Source: JBKHBQ01 sp046542305
GTDB taxonomy: Bacteria > Bacteroidota > Bacteroidia > Bacteroidales > 4484-276
DNA: 20,618 bases
Direction of reading: 5' to 3'
Assembly (NCBI GenBank): GCA_046542305.1
Contig: JBKHBQ010000040.1
Location: 1-20,618, forward strand
Shown: one piece after another, positions 8,430-16,545 of the stretch
Numbering within the stretch: position 1 is the first letter of the stretch
Layout of the letters: every line of letters begins with the position of its first letter
The notes under the pieces: model-generated
What the model saw: the letters and a program-made list of their open reading frames with translations, nothing else
Databases searched by the model: none
Told to the model about the DNA's origin: nothing
Position numbers and translations under genes: made by a program

Positions 8430-10268
8430 TCAGTTCAGATTGGGGCTTTTTGCCGTTACTTTTTTTTTCTTTTGCTTTTTGTTTCTGATGGCGCTTAGCT
8501 TTTTATCCATATCGATTGCAGCGATTCGTCCGGCGCCCATTGCCTCAATAACGGTAGCCGATCCGGTAACAATGTCGCCGCCTGCATATACAAAATTCTT
8601 GGATGTTTCGTTGGTTTCGGGATTCACCTCAATATAACCCCAGCGGTTTCGCTTCAGGTCGGGGGTACTCTGGAACAGGATAGGATTGGGGCCGGTACCG
8701 ATGGCCACAATGGCCAGATCGCAGTCGATAATAAAATTTGATCCTTCGATGGGAACCGGTCTGCGCCGCCCGCTTTCGTCAGGTTCGCCAAGTTCCATGC
8801 GCAGGCATTCCACAGCTTTTACGGTATTGAAATCGGTGCCGATATAATTGATTGGTGTGGTAAGCAGCATAAACCTGATGCCTTCCTCTTCAGCGTGATG
8901 CACCTCTTCGGCCCTTGCAGGCAATTCGTGCCGCGAGCGGCGGTACACAATCGTAACCTCACTGGCACCCGTACGGATGGCCGTTCGTGCGCAATCCATA
9001 GCCACATTGCCGCCGCCCACCACCACCACTTTGCTGCCCCTTGGCATGGGCGTGTCGTATTCGGGAAATCTATAGGCTTTCATCAGGTTCATGCGGGTAA
9101 GGTATTCATTGGCCGAAAAAATATTTCCAAGGCTTTCGCCGGGCACTTTCATAAACCGTGGCAACCCTGCACCCACGCCGATAAACACCGAATCGAAATG
9201 CTCCAAAAGCTCGTCGATGGTCAGAATATTTCCGATCACATGATTCATTTCGAACCGGGCACCCAATAACTTCAGGTATTCGATCTCGAACTGCACGATG
9301 TTTTTGGGCAACCTGAATTCGGGAATACCGTAGGTTAGCACACCGCCGGTTTCGTGTAGGGCTTCATAGATGGTTACGTCATAGCCCTTTTTCAGCATAT
9401 CGGCAGCCAGGGTGAGACCGCCGGGGCCGGAACCGATCACGGCAATTTTCTGGCCGGTGCTCTGCGGAATATCCGGTACCTTTACCAGGTCCATTTTGCG
9501 CTCATAATCCGCTACAAACCGCTCCAACCTTCCGATAGCCACCGGCTTATCGCGAAGCCCGAGCACACATCTGGCCTCGCACTGGCTTTCCTGCGGGCAA
9601 ACCCGCCCGCAAACCGCCGGCAGCAAATTGGTTTCCTTGATCTTTTTTGCCGCTTCATCAAACTTTTCGTCGGCAATAAGGGAGATGAACGCAGGAATAT
9701 CCACATTCACCGGGCAGCCATCCACGCACTTGGGATTTCTACATTGCAGGCAGCGGCCCGCCTCGAGCAGGGCCAGCTCAGAAGTATATCCGTAGGGAAC
9801 CTCCTGGTGGTTATGCACCCGAAGGGTTTTATCCTGTTCGGGCATGCTCTGGCGCGGAATTTTCAGCTTGATCTTTTGCTCATCCGCTTTTGTAAGCCCG
9901 TGCCACTCGCATCCATATTTCAGGCAAATGAAAAACGGCATCAATTTCGAAAACACCGAAATTATTACCTCGCCTACCGGTGAACCGCATTCACCACATT
10001 TTACCTCGGGATTGACCAGGCTTTTGTTGCACCTGGGGCAGATCAGGTCGTCGAGCACATGACCCTTTTCAATGGGCATAGACGATTCCACATCAAATAC
10101 ATCGAGATAAGGACTCAGAATCAATTCCATATCTTCCTTCTGATGAATCGCTTTGAAATTAAGGTTTTTTTCTCCACGCAATTCCCGGTTGAAACTGTTG
10201 TGGCAATGCGGGCAATATGTGCTTAAGTATGATCTGAACTTTAGATATTTTACATCGTGGTTTAGCAT
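8430..10268 (-). CDS. NfnB/SudA/GltD-like FAD-NAD(P)H oxidoreductase with an N-terminal zinc-ribbon extension
   Basis: 612 residues; typical NfnB or SudA is about 465. The core has GltD-type 4Fe-4S cysteines (C173, C176, C181, C185 and C220, C224, C230, C234), an FAD motif GSGPGG (279-284), an NAD(P)H motif GGGNVA (418-423) and AGGD (562-565). With the NfnA-like partner 13 bp upstream it should form NADH-dependent ferredoxin:NADP+ oxidoreductase or sulfide dehydrogenase; the two cannot be separated here. The unusual part is the first ~140 residues, with four ligand pairs CxxC (C19/22, C77/80, C91/94) and Cx4CxxH (C115, C120, H123). This matches the C-terminal module of the neighbouring 288-residue protein (shared LSPYL, CGxCGSP, CxWHGL). 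The C-terminal tail is Lys-rich and encoded over a nine-A run (T at 8460-8468 on the plus strand). Confidence 0.9.
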   Translation of the reverse strand: MLNHDVKYLKFRSYLSTYCPHCHNSFNRELRGEKNLNFKAIHQKEDMELILSPYLDVFDVESSMPIEKGHVLDDLICPRCNKSLVNPEVKCGECGSPVGEVIISVFSKLMPFFICLKYGCEWHGLTKADEQKIKLKIPRQSMPEQDKTLRVHNHQEVPYGYTSELALLEAGRCLQCRNPKCVDGCPVNVDIPAFISLIADEKFDEAAKKIKETNLLPAVCGRVCPQESQCEARCVLGLRDKPVAIGRLERFVADYERKMDLVKVPDIPQSTGQKIAVIGSGPGGLTLAADMLKKGYDVTIYEALHETGGVLTYGIPEFRLPKNIVQFEIEYLKLLGARFEMNHVIGNILTIDELLEHFDSVFIGVGAGLPRFMKVPGESLGNIFSANEYLTRMNLMKAYRFPEYDTPMPRGSKVVVVGGGNVAMDCARTAIRTGASEVTIVYRRSRHELPARAEEVHHAEEEGIRFMLLTTPINYIGTDFNTVKAVECLRMELGEPDESGRRRPVPIEGSNFIIDCDLAIVAIGTGPNPILFQSTPDLKRNRWGYIEVNPETNETSKNFVYAGGDIVTGSATVIEAMGAGRIAAIDMDKKLSAIRNKKQKKKKVTAKSPNLN

Positions 10269-10281
10269 AGCAAATGATTTT

Positions 10282-11106
10282 TTATCTGATTGATGCCAGT
10301 AATGAATCCTTTTCTTCCTTAAGATAGAGTGAATTTCGGTTCATCAGCTCATCGAAATCCACTTCGAAACCGTCGAAATCTGGTCCGTCGACACAGCAGA
10401 ATTTTGTTTTCTCGCCGATTTTTACCCTGCACCCGCCGCACATGCCCGTGCCGTCGATCATGATGGGATTGAGGCTCACCATAGTTTTGATCCTATATTT
10501 CTTCGTAAGTTTCACTACGTTACCCATCATAATGATCGGCCCGATGGCATACACCATTTTGATGTCATACCGCTCCTGGAGATATTTGTTGAGCGGATCG
10601 GTGACGAAGCCCATTTTTCCGTAACTGCCGTCGTCGGTGGTAACCACCAGTTCGTTGGAAAGTGCAGCCATTTCCCGTTCAAGAATGAGCATTTCTTTGT
10701 TTTTTGCGCCGATAATGCTGATCACGTAATTACCGGCTTCTTTAAATGCTTTGGCCACATGGTGCAGGATGGCCACGCCTGTACCGCCGCCAACCATGAT
10801 TACGGTTCCAATCTTGTCCACCTCGGCAGGCCTGCCCAGGGGTCCTGAAATGTCCTTGATGGAATCGCCTTCGTTCAGCGATCGCAGCAGTGCGGTGGTT
10901 TTTCCCACCACCTGATAGATCAGCGTGATGGTGCCTGCAAAAGCGTCCTTGTCGGCTACTGTGAGCGGGATGCGTTCACCGGTTTCGTTAACACGTAAAA
11001 TAACAAATTGCCCTGGCCGGACCTTTGCGGCGATTTTTGGAGCGCTTACTTCGTTTTTGATGATGGTGCCGCGGGCGAGCAATTGCTTTCTGACAATTTG
11101 AAACAT
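10282..11106 (-). CDS. NfnA/SudB-like ferredoxin-NADP reductase-type subunit
   Basis: 274 residues, a normal length for NfnA/SudB. The N-terminal FAD-binding beta-barrel (about 1-95) contains the RIPLTV segment (45-50). The NAD-binding Rossmann part follows with MVGGGTGVA (104-112). The C-terminal 2Fe-2S site reads DGTGMCGGC (D218, C223, C226) and then FCCVDGP (C238). One Asp and three Cys ligands is the arrangement known for NfnA. In characterised Nfn complexes this subunit holds the bifurcation-partner FAD and binds NAD(H). It lies 13 bp upstream of the NfnB-like gene on the same strand, so the two are certainly co-transcribed. The ATG at 11106 (MFQIVRKQLL) is the natural start. Confidence 0.92.
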   Translation of the reverse strand: MFQIVRKQLLARGTIIKNEVSAPKIAAKVRPGQFVILRVNETGERIPLTVADKDAFAGTITLIYQVVGKTTALLRSLNEGDSIKDISGPLGRPAEVDKIGTVIMVGGGTGVAILHHVAKAFKEAGNYVISIIGAKNKEMLILEREMAALSNELVVTTDDGSYGKMGFVTDPLNKYLQERYDIKMVYAIGPIIMMGNVVKLTKKYRIKTMVSLNPIMIDGTGMCGGCRVKIGEKTKFCCVDGPDFDGFEVDFDELMNRNSLYLKEEKDSLLASIR

Positions 11107-11215
11107 AATATTCAGTATTTGCCGGAATCAGGTTCCTGTTGATAAACGGAAAACATTTCAGCAATTCCAAAAAAGCCTGCAATAAGCAATTGCCGTTGCG
11201 AAGCTTTGGAATAAT

Positions 11216-11235
11216 CTGGCCTGCTGTGCGGCCAG
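11216..11235 (-). other. Small GC-rich hairpin between the zinc-ribbon gene and nfnA-like gene
   Basis: CTGGCC (11216-11221) and GGCCAG (11230-11235) form a perfect 6-bp stem with an 8-nt loop. It lies in the 212-bp gap between the zinc-ribbon gene and the NfnA-like gene. No U tract follows on the minus strand, so a terminator role is doubtful; it could be an mRNA processing or attenuation element, or chance. Confidence 0.3.
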
Positions 11236-11297
11236 TGAAATCTATAAATTGCTGATCGATTAACTTCCAGCTTTACTTCCCGTGTTTAGGGAAATAT

Positions 11298-11318
11298 CCA
11301 TCACCGGGGATGTGATGG
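11298..11318 (-). terminator. Hairpin directly after the zinc-ribbon gene stop
   Basis: CCATCAC (11298-11304) and GTGATGG (11312-11318) form a perfect 7-bp stem with a 7-nt loop. It abuts the TAG stop of the 288-residue gene on the minus strand. The following bases ATATTTCCC are only weakly U-rich, so this is a possible partial terminator or 3'-end stabiliser. If weak, it would allow read-through into the NfnA/NfnB-like genes. Confidence 0.4.
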
Positions 11319-12185
11319 CTACCATTCGTCGCTGTCTTCGAGCCTGATCTCGAACAGATCTTCTTCGTTGAGTCCGTGCCAGCGGCAGCCTTTCTTAGTG
11401 CAGATGTAGAAGTCGATAAATTTAGTGCGTGCGCTGATAATGATCCTGGCCGCCGGTGACCCGCATTTGCCGCAGGTTTTCTCAGGGCTGATCAGTGATT
11501 CGTTGCAGTGACAGCATTTCAGGTCCTTGACGGTTCGTTCTTCAGGAAGGAAAATGGAAGATTTGGAAGTAAATACATTGAGGTAAGGACTGAGCATCAG
11601 GTCACCTTCTTCGCCATTGGATATTTTTACCCTGAGCATTTCATTTTCTATCAGGCTTTTTCTGCAATTCGGACAATAGGCCTGCAGAAAAGTACCGGTT
11701 TCGATAATCTCCTTGCTGTCTTCAACAGGTAATACCTCGGGAGCCGCTGTACGCAGGTCGAGGTTTTTCGGATAATCGCGCCCGCGAAAGCCATATTCCT
11801 GGTAAAGCTTTTTGAGTGCCACCGACAAATCTTCGAATTCTACCGAGTGATTCTTGCAGCCGCTTCTTGTACAAATACTTACTTTTCCGCCCATGTCCAA
11901 TAAAAAATCGGCCATGGGTGCATCACAGATTTTGCAGTTGAGCCTGCTCTGCAGATGGGAATGGCAATGCGGGCAATAAAAATCAGCTATTTCGCCGTTG
12001 GGTGTTTCAACTTCCGAGGTATAGTTATAGCTCCCGTAAATCGAACTCAGCCAGATCATCCCCTTGCCTTTTTGTGTTTTTATGATCAGGCCGATGCTTG
12101 ATTCATTATCAATCTTTTTGGAATGATCCATCAGGCTTTTTCCGCAAACCGGGCAATTAACCTTTACTGAGATGAAATTGTACAT
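11319..12185 (-). CDS. Protein of two tandem zinc-ribbon-type modules, related to the NfnB-like N-terminus
   Basis: 288 residues, no signal peptide or membrane segment. I do not recognise a named family. It is built of two modules, each with three CxxC pairs and a final Cx4CxxH. Module 1 has C11/14, C71/74, C84/87, C105/C110/H113; module 2 has C171/174, C224/227, C238/241, C262/C267/H270. Eight ligands per module suggest two zinc (or possibly iron) sites each. Module 2 aligns over its whole length with residues 15-135 of the NfnB-like protein (AYCPNC vs TYCPHC, LMLSPYLNVF vs LILSPYLDVF, TCGKCGSP vs KCGECGSP, CRWHGL vs CEWHGL). It is encoded 212 bp upstream of the Nfn-like pair on the same strand. 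A role as an accessory, adaptor or redox/metal sensor of the Nfn-like complex is inferred from this shared domain only. Confidence 0.85.
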   Translation of the reverse strand: MYNFISVKVNCPVCGKSLMDHSKKIDNESSIGLIIKTQKGKGMIWLSSIYGSYNYTSEVETPNGEIADFYCPHCHSHLQSRLNCKICDAPMADFLLDMGGKVSICTRSGCKNHSVEFEDLSVALKKLYQEYGFRGRDYPKNLDLRTAAPEVLPVEDSKEIIETGTFLQAYCPNCRKSLIENEMLRVKISNGEEGDLMLSPYLNVFTSKSSIFLPEERTVKDLKCCHCNESLISPEKTCGKCGSPAARIIISARTKFIDFYICTKKGCRWHGLNEEDLFEIRLEDSDEW

Positions 12186-12462
12186 AGCTGCTGATTATTT
12201 GATGTTTACAAACCGATAAAATTACTTCATACAATATTAAGCAATTTCAACAGATTACAAAAGTGGAATTATATAAAATTTGCCTGTGGATGAATGATTT
12301 CCAAATCGGGTAAATATTTAAATTATTCAATATCAACCAGTAAAAAAGCAGTCAATTTCCGCTTAGGGTGCATTAATTTATTTTTATTATAAATAATATG
12401 GCAGGCCGCCATTAACCAGCCTTCACCGGATACCATTCCGAAAAAAAAACCTGTGAAAGTAC

Positions 12463-15400
12463 CTACTCCATTGATATCACACTGATCCTTTTTCTGCCAT
12501 CCATTTTTACCGACAGCGGCTTTTTAAACCTGACATGCCTGAAGAACCCGGTTTGTGCAACCAGTTCCTGATCGTCGAGCAGATCGTACTTGATGTAGCT
12601 CTTTGAAAGTTCGGGCTGCACGCTGAAATACCCCACATTCATAGAGGTAACATTGTGGAAGAAGTGTGAACCGGAAGAAGCATCGAGGGGAAATCCTTCG
12701 AAGCTGGTTTCTACAATAACGCGGGCGTTGGAAATCTGTGGCCAGTTCACGGGTATTCCGATCCATTTGTCGCGGGTTCCCCAACGGCCGGGGCCGATGA
12801 GAATATATTTTTTGTTTTGCCTGACCATCTCCGCATTCAGCCTGTCGATTTCGGAAGCCATTTCCGTGGTTTTGGACTTGTCGAATTTGCCTTTCTCGAT
12901 GTAGATCACATCATACAGATCCTCGATCACGCCGTTACCCATCCCCTTATCCGAAAACAGGATCACCTTTTCGTGGTCGATCTTACCCAGGTCAATCTCA
13001 TAATCTTCGGCATTTCCAAGCAGCGGCTTAATCTGCAAAAGGTAGAAGGAAGCCTTGTAGTCCTTGTCCTTGTTCAGATCCACTGCAAACTCTATCTCTA
13101 CGGGCGATCCCATGGCTTCTTTAACCACATCAAGCACCACCTCGATGGTTTTGGCCAGGGGCACATAATTGTACTTGAGCACATTGGCAAAATTGATGAT
13201 GCGCGGCCCGTACTGATTCAGCCCCGGGGTGATGGTGTTGTTTTCGGGATTATACACCGAAGCGCAATGCCGCAATGTTCCGTGACGTTCGGCATCATCC
13301 ACATCTAAACGGCGAAGCCCTGCCGTATCGCCCTCCAGCACATCCACTTCCATTTTCTTCAGATCGACGGCATAAAAACTCACCTGCGAATTTTTGTACT
13401 GATCCTTGGGTGAATTGATTTCCACAGCGGGGTATTTGGGCGAAAAGCGATAGGCCTTTTCTCCCTCCACCACATACTTGCCAAGCCCCACAGCGGCCAC
13501 GGCAAAACCTTCTTCAGGCTTCATGTGCGAGAAGGGATAATAATTGTACGACTGCGCCACGCCGCTGATGTGGGGATAATATACATCTTCGTACTGATTG
13601 CCCACCACCTCCTGGATCACCACGGCCATTTTTTCTTCTTCGATCTGATAGTTTACTGCCTTGATGTAATCGCGGGCCATTTTTGAAAATACGGAAGCAA
13701 ACACCAGCTTGATGGCATCCATTAGCTGGCGCAGCCGCTCGTTCATGTCGGGATGGTTGTTGGGCAGGATATAGGTTTCGAAAATGCCGGCAAAGGGTTG
13801 CATCAGCGAATCTTCAAAAAGACCTGATGAACGCACTGCCAAAGGTTTACGGATAAGATCGAGTATGGTTTTCAGTTTTTTGATAAGCGTATCGGTAAGC
13901 TGCCCTTCGATAAAATGCTGCTTAATAACACGCTGGTCGGTTTCGCTATACACTTTTTCGTAGAGATCATTCCGCTCCATAAAATATTCGAACTCCTCGG
14001 TTCCGATCACAGAAGTTTTGGGCGCCCTGATGTGAATATTGGGAATATGCTGCCCGAAGTCGTAATTATAGATCAGCGTATTGATAAAGGCCAGTCCCCT
14101 GCCCTTTCCGCCAAGCGAACCGGGCATCAGGTACACTACATTGCTTTCGTCCAGGATGGCATTTTTGTCGAAGGGGATGAGTTTTCCCTTATCCTGTTCG
14201 TTCCTGAATTTCTGAATTACATTAATCAGGTACTCGCGCAGATTTGCCGGGCTCTTGAAATCCGTTACCTTGTGCGGGTTGATGATCTTGGCCACCTGAA
14301 TTTCGCCACGAGCCATCAACCACAGCGAAAAATGGTCGCGGCGGGCATGGTATATCAGCGATTCGTCGGGGATGGTGCGGAGGTGACGCTCAAATTCGCG
14401 AAGGGATTTGGCCACCGCAATCTGGGCACCTTTTTTATCGCGGTAAATAAAATTTCCGAATCCCAGATAATGGGTAATAAAACTCTTGAAATCCTGCTCC
14501 AGGGTTTCCGAGTCCTTGTTGATAAAACTTGCGCGCAGCTTATAGGCGATATCGCTGTTGGTTTCGTCGGACGACTGGATGACAATGGGAAGATCCTTCA
14601 ACTGCGACTTGATCAGCCTGGCCATTCTGAATCCGGCGTCATCATCCATTTTTCCGTCGCGGCTGAATTTCACATCCGAAATAAGGCACAGCAGATAATC
14701 CTTGTAATTGTTAAAAATTGCCAGCGCTTCTTCATAGGTTGAAGCCAGCAGGATTTTGGGCCTGGCGCGCATCCTGAGCACTTTGTAGAGTTCGTCGGTG
14801 CTTACGTCGTCGATAATGCGCTTGGTTTGCGCCATCACAATGTTGTACAGCAGGGGCAGGTATCTCGAATAATATTTCGCTGAATCCTCTATCAGCAGGA
14901 TTACCCGCACCAGCCCAACCTTGGTATCGTTCTCCACGTTGATGCGGTCTTCCACATGTTTGATCATGGCAAAGAAAATATTGGAATTGCCATTCCAGGT
15001 AAACACCCGGTCGATGCCCATGCGTTCGTTGCGCTTTTTTTCGAAATATTCGATGTCGCGGTTGTTGTTGAGCAGTACAAATACCGGGATGTATGGGTAG
15101 TCTTTTTTAATATTCACACTCAGGGTGAGCGGCATTTTTTTGTCCGTTCCCACCATGAGGATTACCAGATCGAAATGCTTCGACTGCAGTTGCTCGAAGG
15201 CTTCTTCCTCGCTCGAAACTCCCGTTATTCGCGGCACTGAAGTCAGGTTCAACTGATGGTATTCATCCAGCACATGCTCCGAAAACCTCCCCTCCCTTTC
15301 AATGCTGTATGCGTCGTAGAGGTTGGCCACCAACAAAATTTCCTTCACCTTGAACATCATCAGATCGTGATAAATATCGCGGGCGTAATTGTTTTTGTTC

Positions 15401-16320
15401 AGGAATTTCTGAAGTAGTTGCCTGCGCGGAGAAGGTTTTGATATTTCTTTGGAAGGTTTTGATTTAGCCCTGCTTTTGGTGATGATATGCTTACCCTGGA
15501 TGCTGTTGATGAAGCCGGCGATCATGCTGCCAAGGTTTTCAATCAGGTGACGCTCCTCCCGCAGGAAGGGCCCTTCGTCCATCCTGGGAAAGGATTTGAG
15601 GTAGAACACCTCGATCACTCCGTCCTTGTTGTCGATGGTTTCGAAAGGTTGCTTCATCACCCACTGAGTTTCTTTAAATCCTGCCGTGGTAAATTTTTTG
15701 TCACCCCACACGATCCTTGCCACTGTAAATTCAGGATATTGCCATGCCCGCGGCAGGATCAGAGAAATTTGCTGCAGGGTTTCCTCGATGGATTTACCCT
15801 GCCTGAGGATGCTTGTGGTTTGGTTGATACATGATAATTCCTTGAGTCTTTCGGTGGTTTCCCTGGTGGTTTCGCGGCCTCTTACCCCATGCAGGTAACC
15901 TTGTACCATGCTGGAGATATTGTTGAGCAGATTGCGCTCTTCTTTGAGGAATGGCCCCTCGTCGAGGTCGGGATAGTTTTTCAGGTAAAAGATCTCTATC
16001 GATCCCTGTTTGCCGTCAAGTGTTTGAAACAGTTGTTTCTGAACCCACGGTGATTCTTCGAAATAAGGGCTGACAAACTTTTTGCCATCGTAAAAAATGC
16101 GGGCCACCGTTTGTTCAGGATACTGCCATCCGTCCGGAAGAATCGATACCAGTTCCTGAAGCACTTCTTCGTGGGGACGGTCCTCCGAGAGGATTTCGCG
16201 GGTTTTGTTGATGGTGGCCAGTTCCTTCAATCTTTCGCGATTGTCGTATGCCAGTCGTTCGAGTTCTTCTTGTGATAACAGCTTATGACTCATAAATGTC
16301 AGATTTTTTTCATGATGCAT
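12463..16320 (-). CDS. GAF-like/receiver/PPDK_N (PEP-synthase-type ATP-grasp) multidomain protein
   Basis: 1285 residues, cytosolic. Two GAF-like repeats (about 31-145 and 159-275) share LKEL.xIN, WQYPE.TVARI, EIFYLK and DEGPFLxEER. A degenerate receiver-like domain follows (about 326-420; acidic pair replaced by AN, acceptor position Met389), then a normal receiver (about 471-616; E478, D479, D549, S583, K602). An ATP-grasp of pyruvate phosphate dikinase type spans about 735-1100: GGKGRG (K739), LAVRSSG (R830), E1075/E1077 and LLQIKP (Q1096). The usual PPDK/PEP-synthase phospho-His motif and PEP-binding barrel are absent. A family-specific C-terminus instead holds GPGRWG (1176-1181) and SGSHFFHN (1216-1223). 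Such proteins are usually annotated only as PEP/pyruvate-binding proteins; a signalling role is inferred from the GAF and receiver domains. M10 (16293) is an alternative start. It is divergent from a NarL-type regulator. Confidence 0.85.
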   Translation of the reverse strand: MHHEKNLTFMSHKLLSQEELERLAYDNRERLKELATINKTREILSEDRPHEEVLQELVSILPDGWQYPEQTVARIFYDGKKFVSPYFEESPWVQKQLFQTLDGKQGSIEIFYLKNYPDLDEGPFLKEERNLLNNISSMVQGYLHGVRGRETTRETTERLKELSCINQTTSILRQGKSIEETLQQISLILPRAWQYPEFTVARIVWGDKKFTTAGFKETQWVMKQPFETIDNKDGVIEVFYLKSFPRMDEGPFLREERHLIENLGSMIAGFINSIQGKHIITKSRAKSKPSKEISKPSPRRQLLQKFLNKNNYARDIYHDLMMFKVKEILLVANLYDAYSIEREGRFSEHVLDEYHQLNLTSVPRITGVSSEEEAFEQLQSKHFDLVILMVGTDKKMPLTLSVNIKKDYPYIPVFVLLNNNRDIEYFEKKRNERMGIDRVFTWNGNSNIFFAMIKHVEDRINVENDTKVGLVRVILLIEDSAKYYSRYLPLLYNIVMAQTKRIIDDVSTDELYKVLRMRARPKILLASTYEEALAIFNNYKDYLLCLISDVKFSRDGKMDDDAGFRMARLIKSQLKDLPIVIQSSDETNSDIAYKLRASFINKDSETLEQDFKSFITHYLGFGNFIYRDKKGAQIAVAKSLREFERHLRTIPDESLIYHARRDHFSLWLMARGEIQVAKIINPHKVTDFKSPANLREYLINVIQKFRNEQDKGKLIPFDKNAILDESNVVYLMPGSLGGKGRGLAFINTLIYNYDFGQHIPNIHIRAPKTSVIGTEEFEYFMERNDLYEKVYSETDQRVIKQHFIEGQLTDTLIKKLKTILDLIRKPLAVRSSGLFEDSLMQPFAGIFETYILPNNHPDMNERLRQLMDAIKLVFASVFSKMARDYIKAVNYQIEEEKMAVVIQEVVGNQYEDVYYPHISGVAQSYNYYPFSHMKPEEGFAVAAVGLGKYVVEGEKAYRFSPKYPAVEINSPKDQYKNSQVSFYAVDLKKMEVDVLEGDTAGLRRLDVDDAERHGTLRHCASVYNPENNTITPGLNQYGPRIINFANVLKYNYVPLAKTIEVVLDVVKEAMGSPVEIEFAVDLNKDKDYKASFYLLQIKPLLGNAEDYEIDLGKIDHEKVILFSDKGMGNGVIEDLYDVIYIEKGKFDKSKTTEMASEIDRLNAEMVRQNKKYILIGPGRWGTRDKWIGIPVNWPQISNARVIVETSFEGFPLDASSGSHFFHNVTSMNVGYFSVQPELSKSYIKYDLLDDQELVAQTGFFRHVRFKKPLSVKMDGRKRISVISME

Positions 16321-16545
16321 TAAGATACTATTTTTTTACCACTTGCGGCAGGCATTTAAAAAAAATCTAAAGTATAAAGTTTTTGTTAAACAAATAACAA
16401 ATAGATCTTCATTTTTTTCGGACCTTCAATTCCGGGCAATTGAATTCAGAAGCATTCGCGGCTTTTGGCAAAGAATTATCACCATCATGAAAAAAATTTC
16501 TATTTTCGCGGGGTTTTTTCACAACAGCCACACAACAGGCGGGTT
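16321..16545. promoter_or_regulatory. Divergent intergenic region between the PPDK_N protein and the NarL-type regulator
   Basis: An AT-rich 225-bp gap with A and T runs separates two divergently read genes and must hold promoters for both. No box pair fits the Bacteroidota consensus convincingly. The best partial matches are TACTTTAG on the minus strand (16374-16367, one mismatch) and TATTTTCG on the plus strand (16501-16508, one mismatch), both without a well-placed -33 element. It is the natural place for autoregulation by the regulator. Confidence 0.35.

Noticed and set aside
12398..12449. Terminator for the PPDK_N gene
   Set aside because: A nine-T run follows the stop on the minus strand (plus-strand A at 12441-12449), but no hairpin precedes it, and the hairpin at 12398-12412 has only a 5-bp stem.
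12463..16320. Phosphoenolpyruvate synthase or pyruvate phosphate dikinase
   Set aside because: Only the ATP-grasp domain is present; the phospho-His swivel motif and PEP-binding barrel are missing, and sensor and receiver domains are added.
16465..16545. Longer N-terminus for the NarL-type regulator
   Set aside because: The 27 extra residues are not receiver-like and the receiver motif begins right after the internal ATG at 16546.
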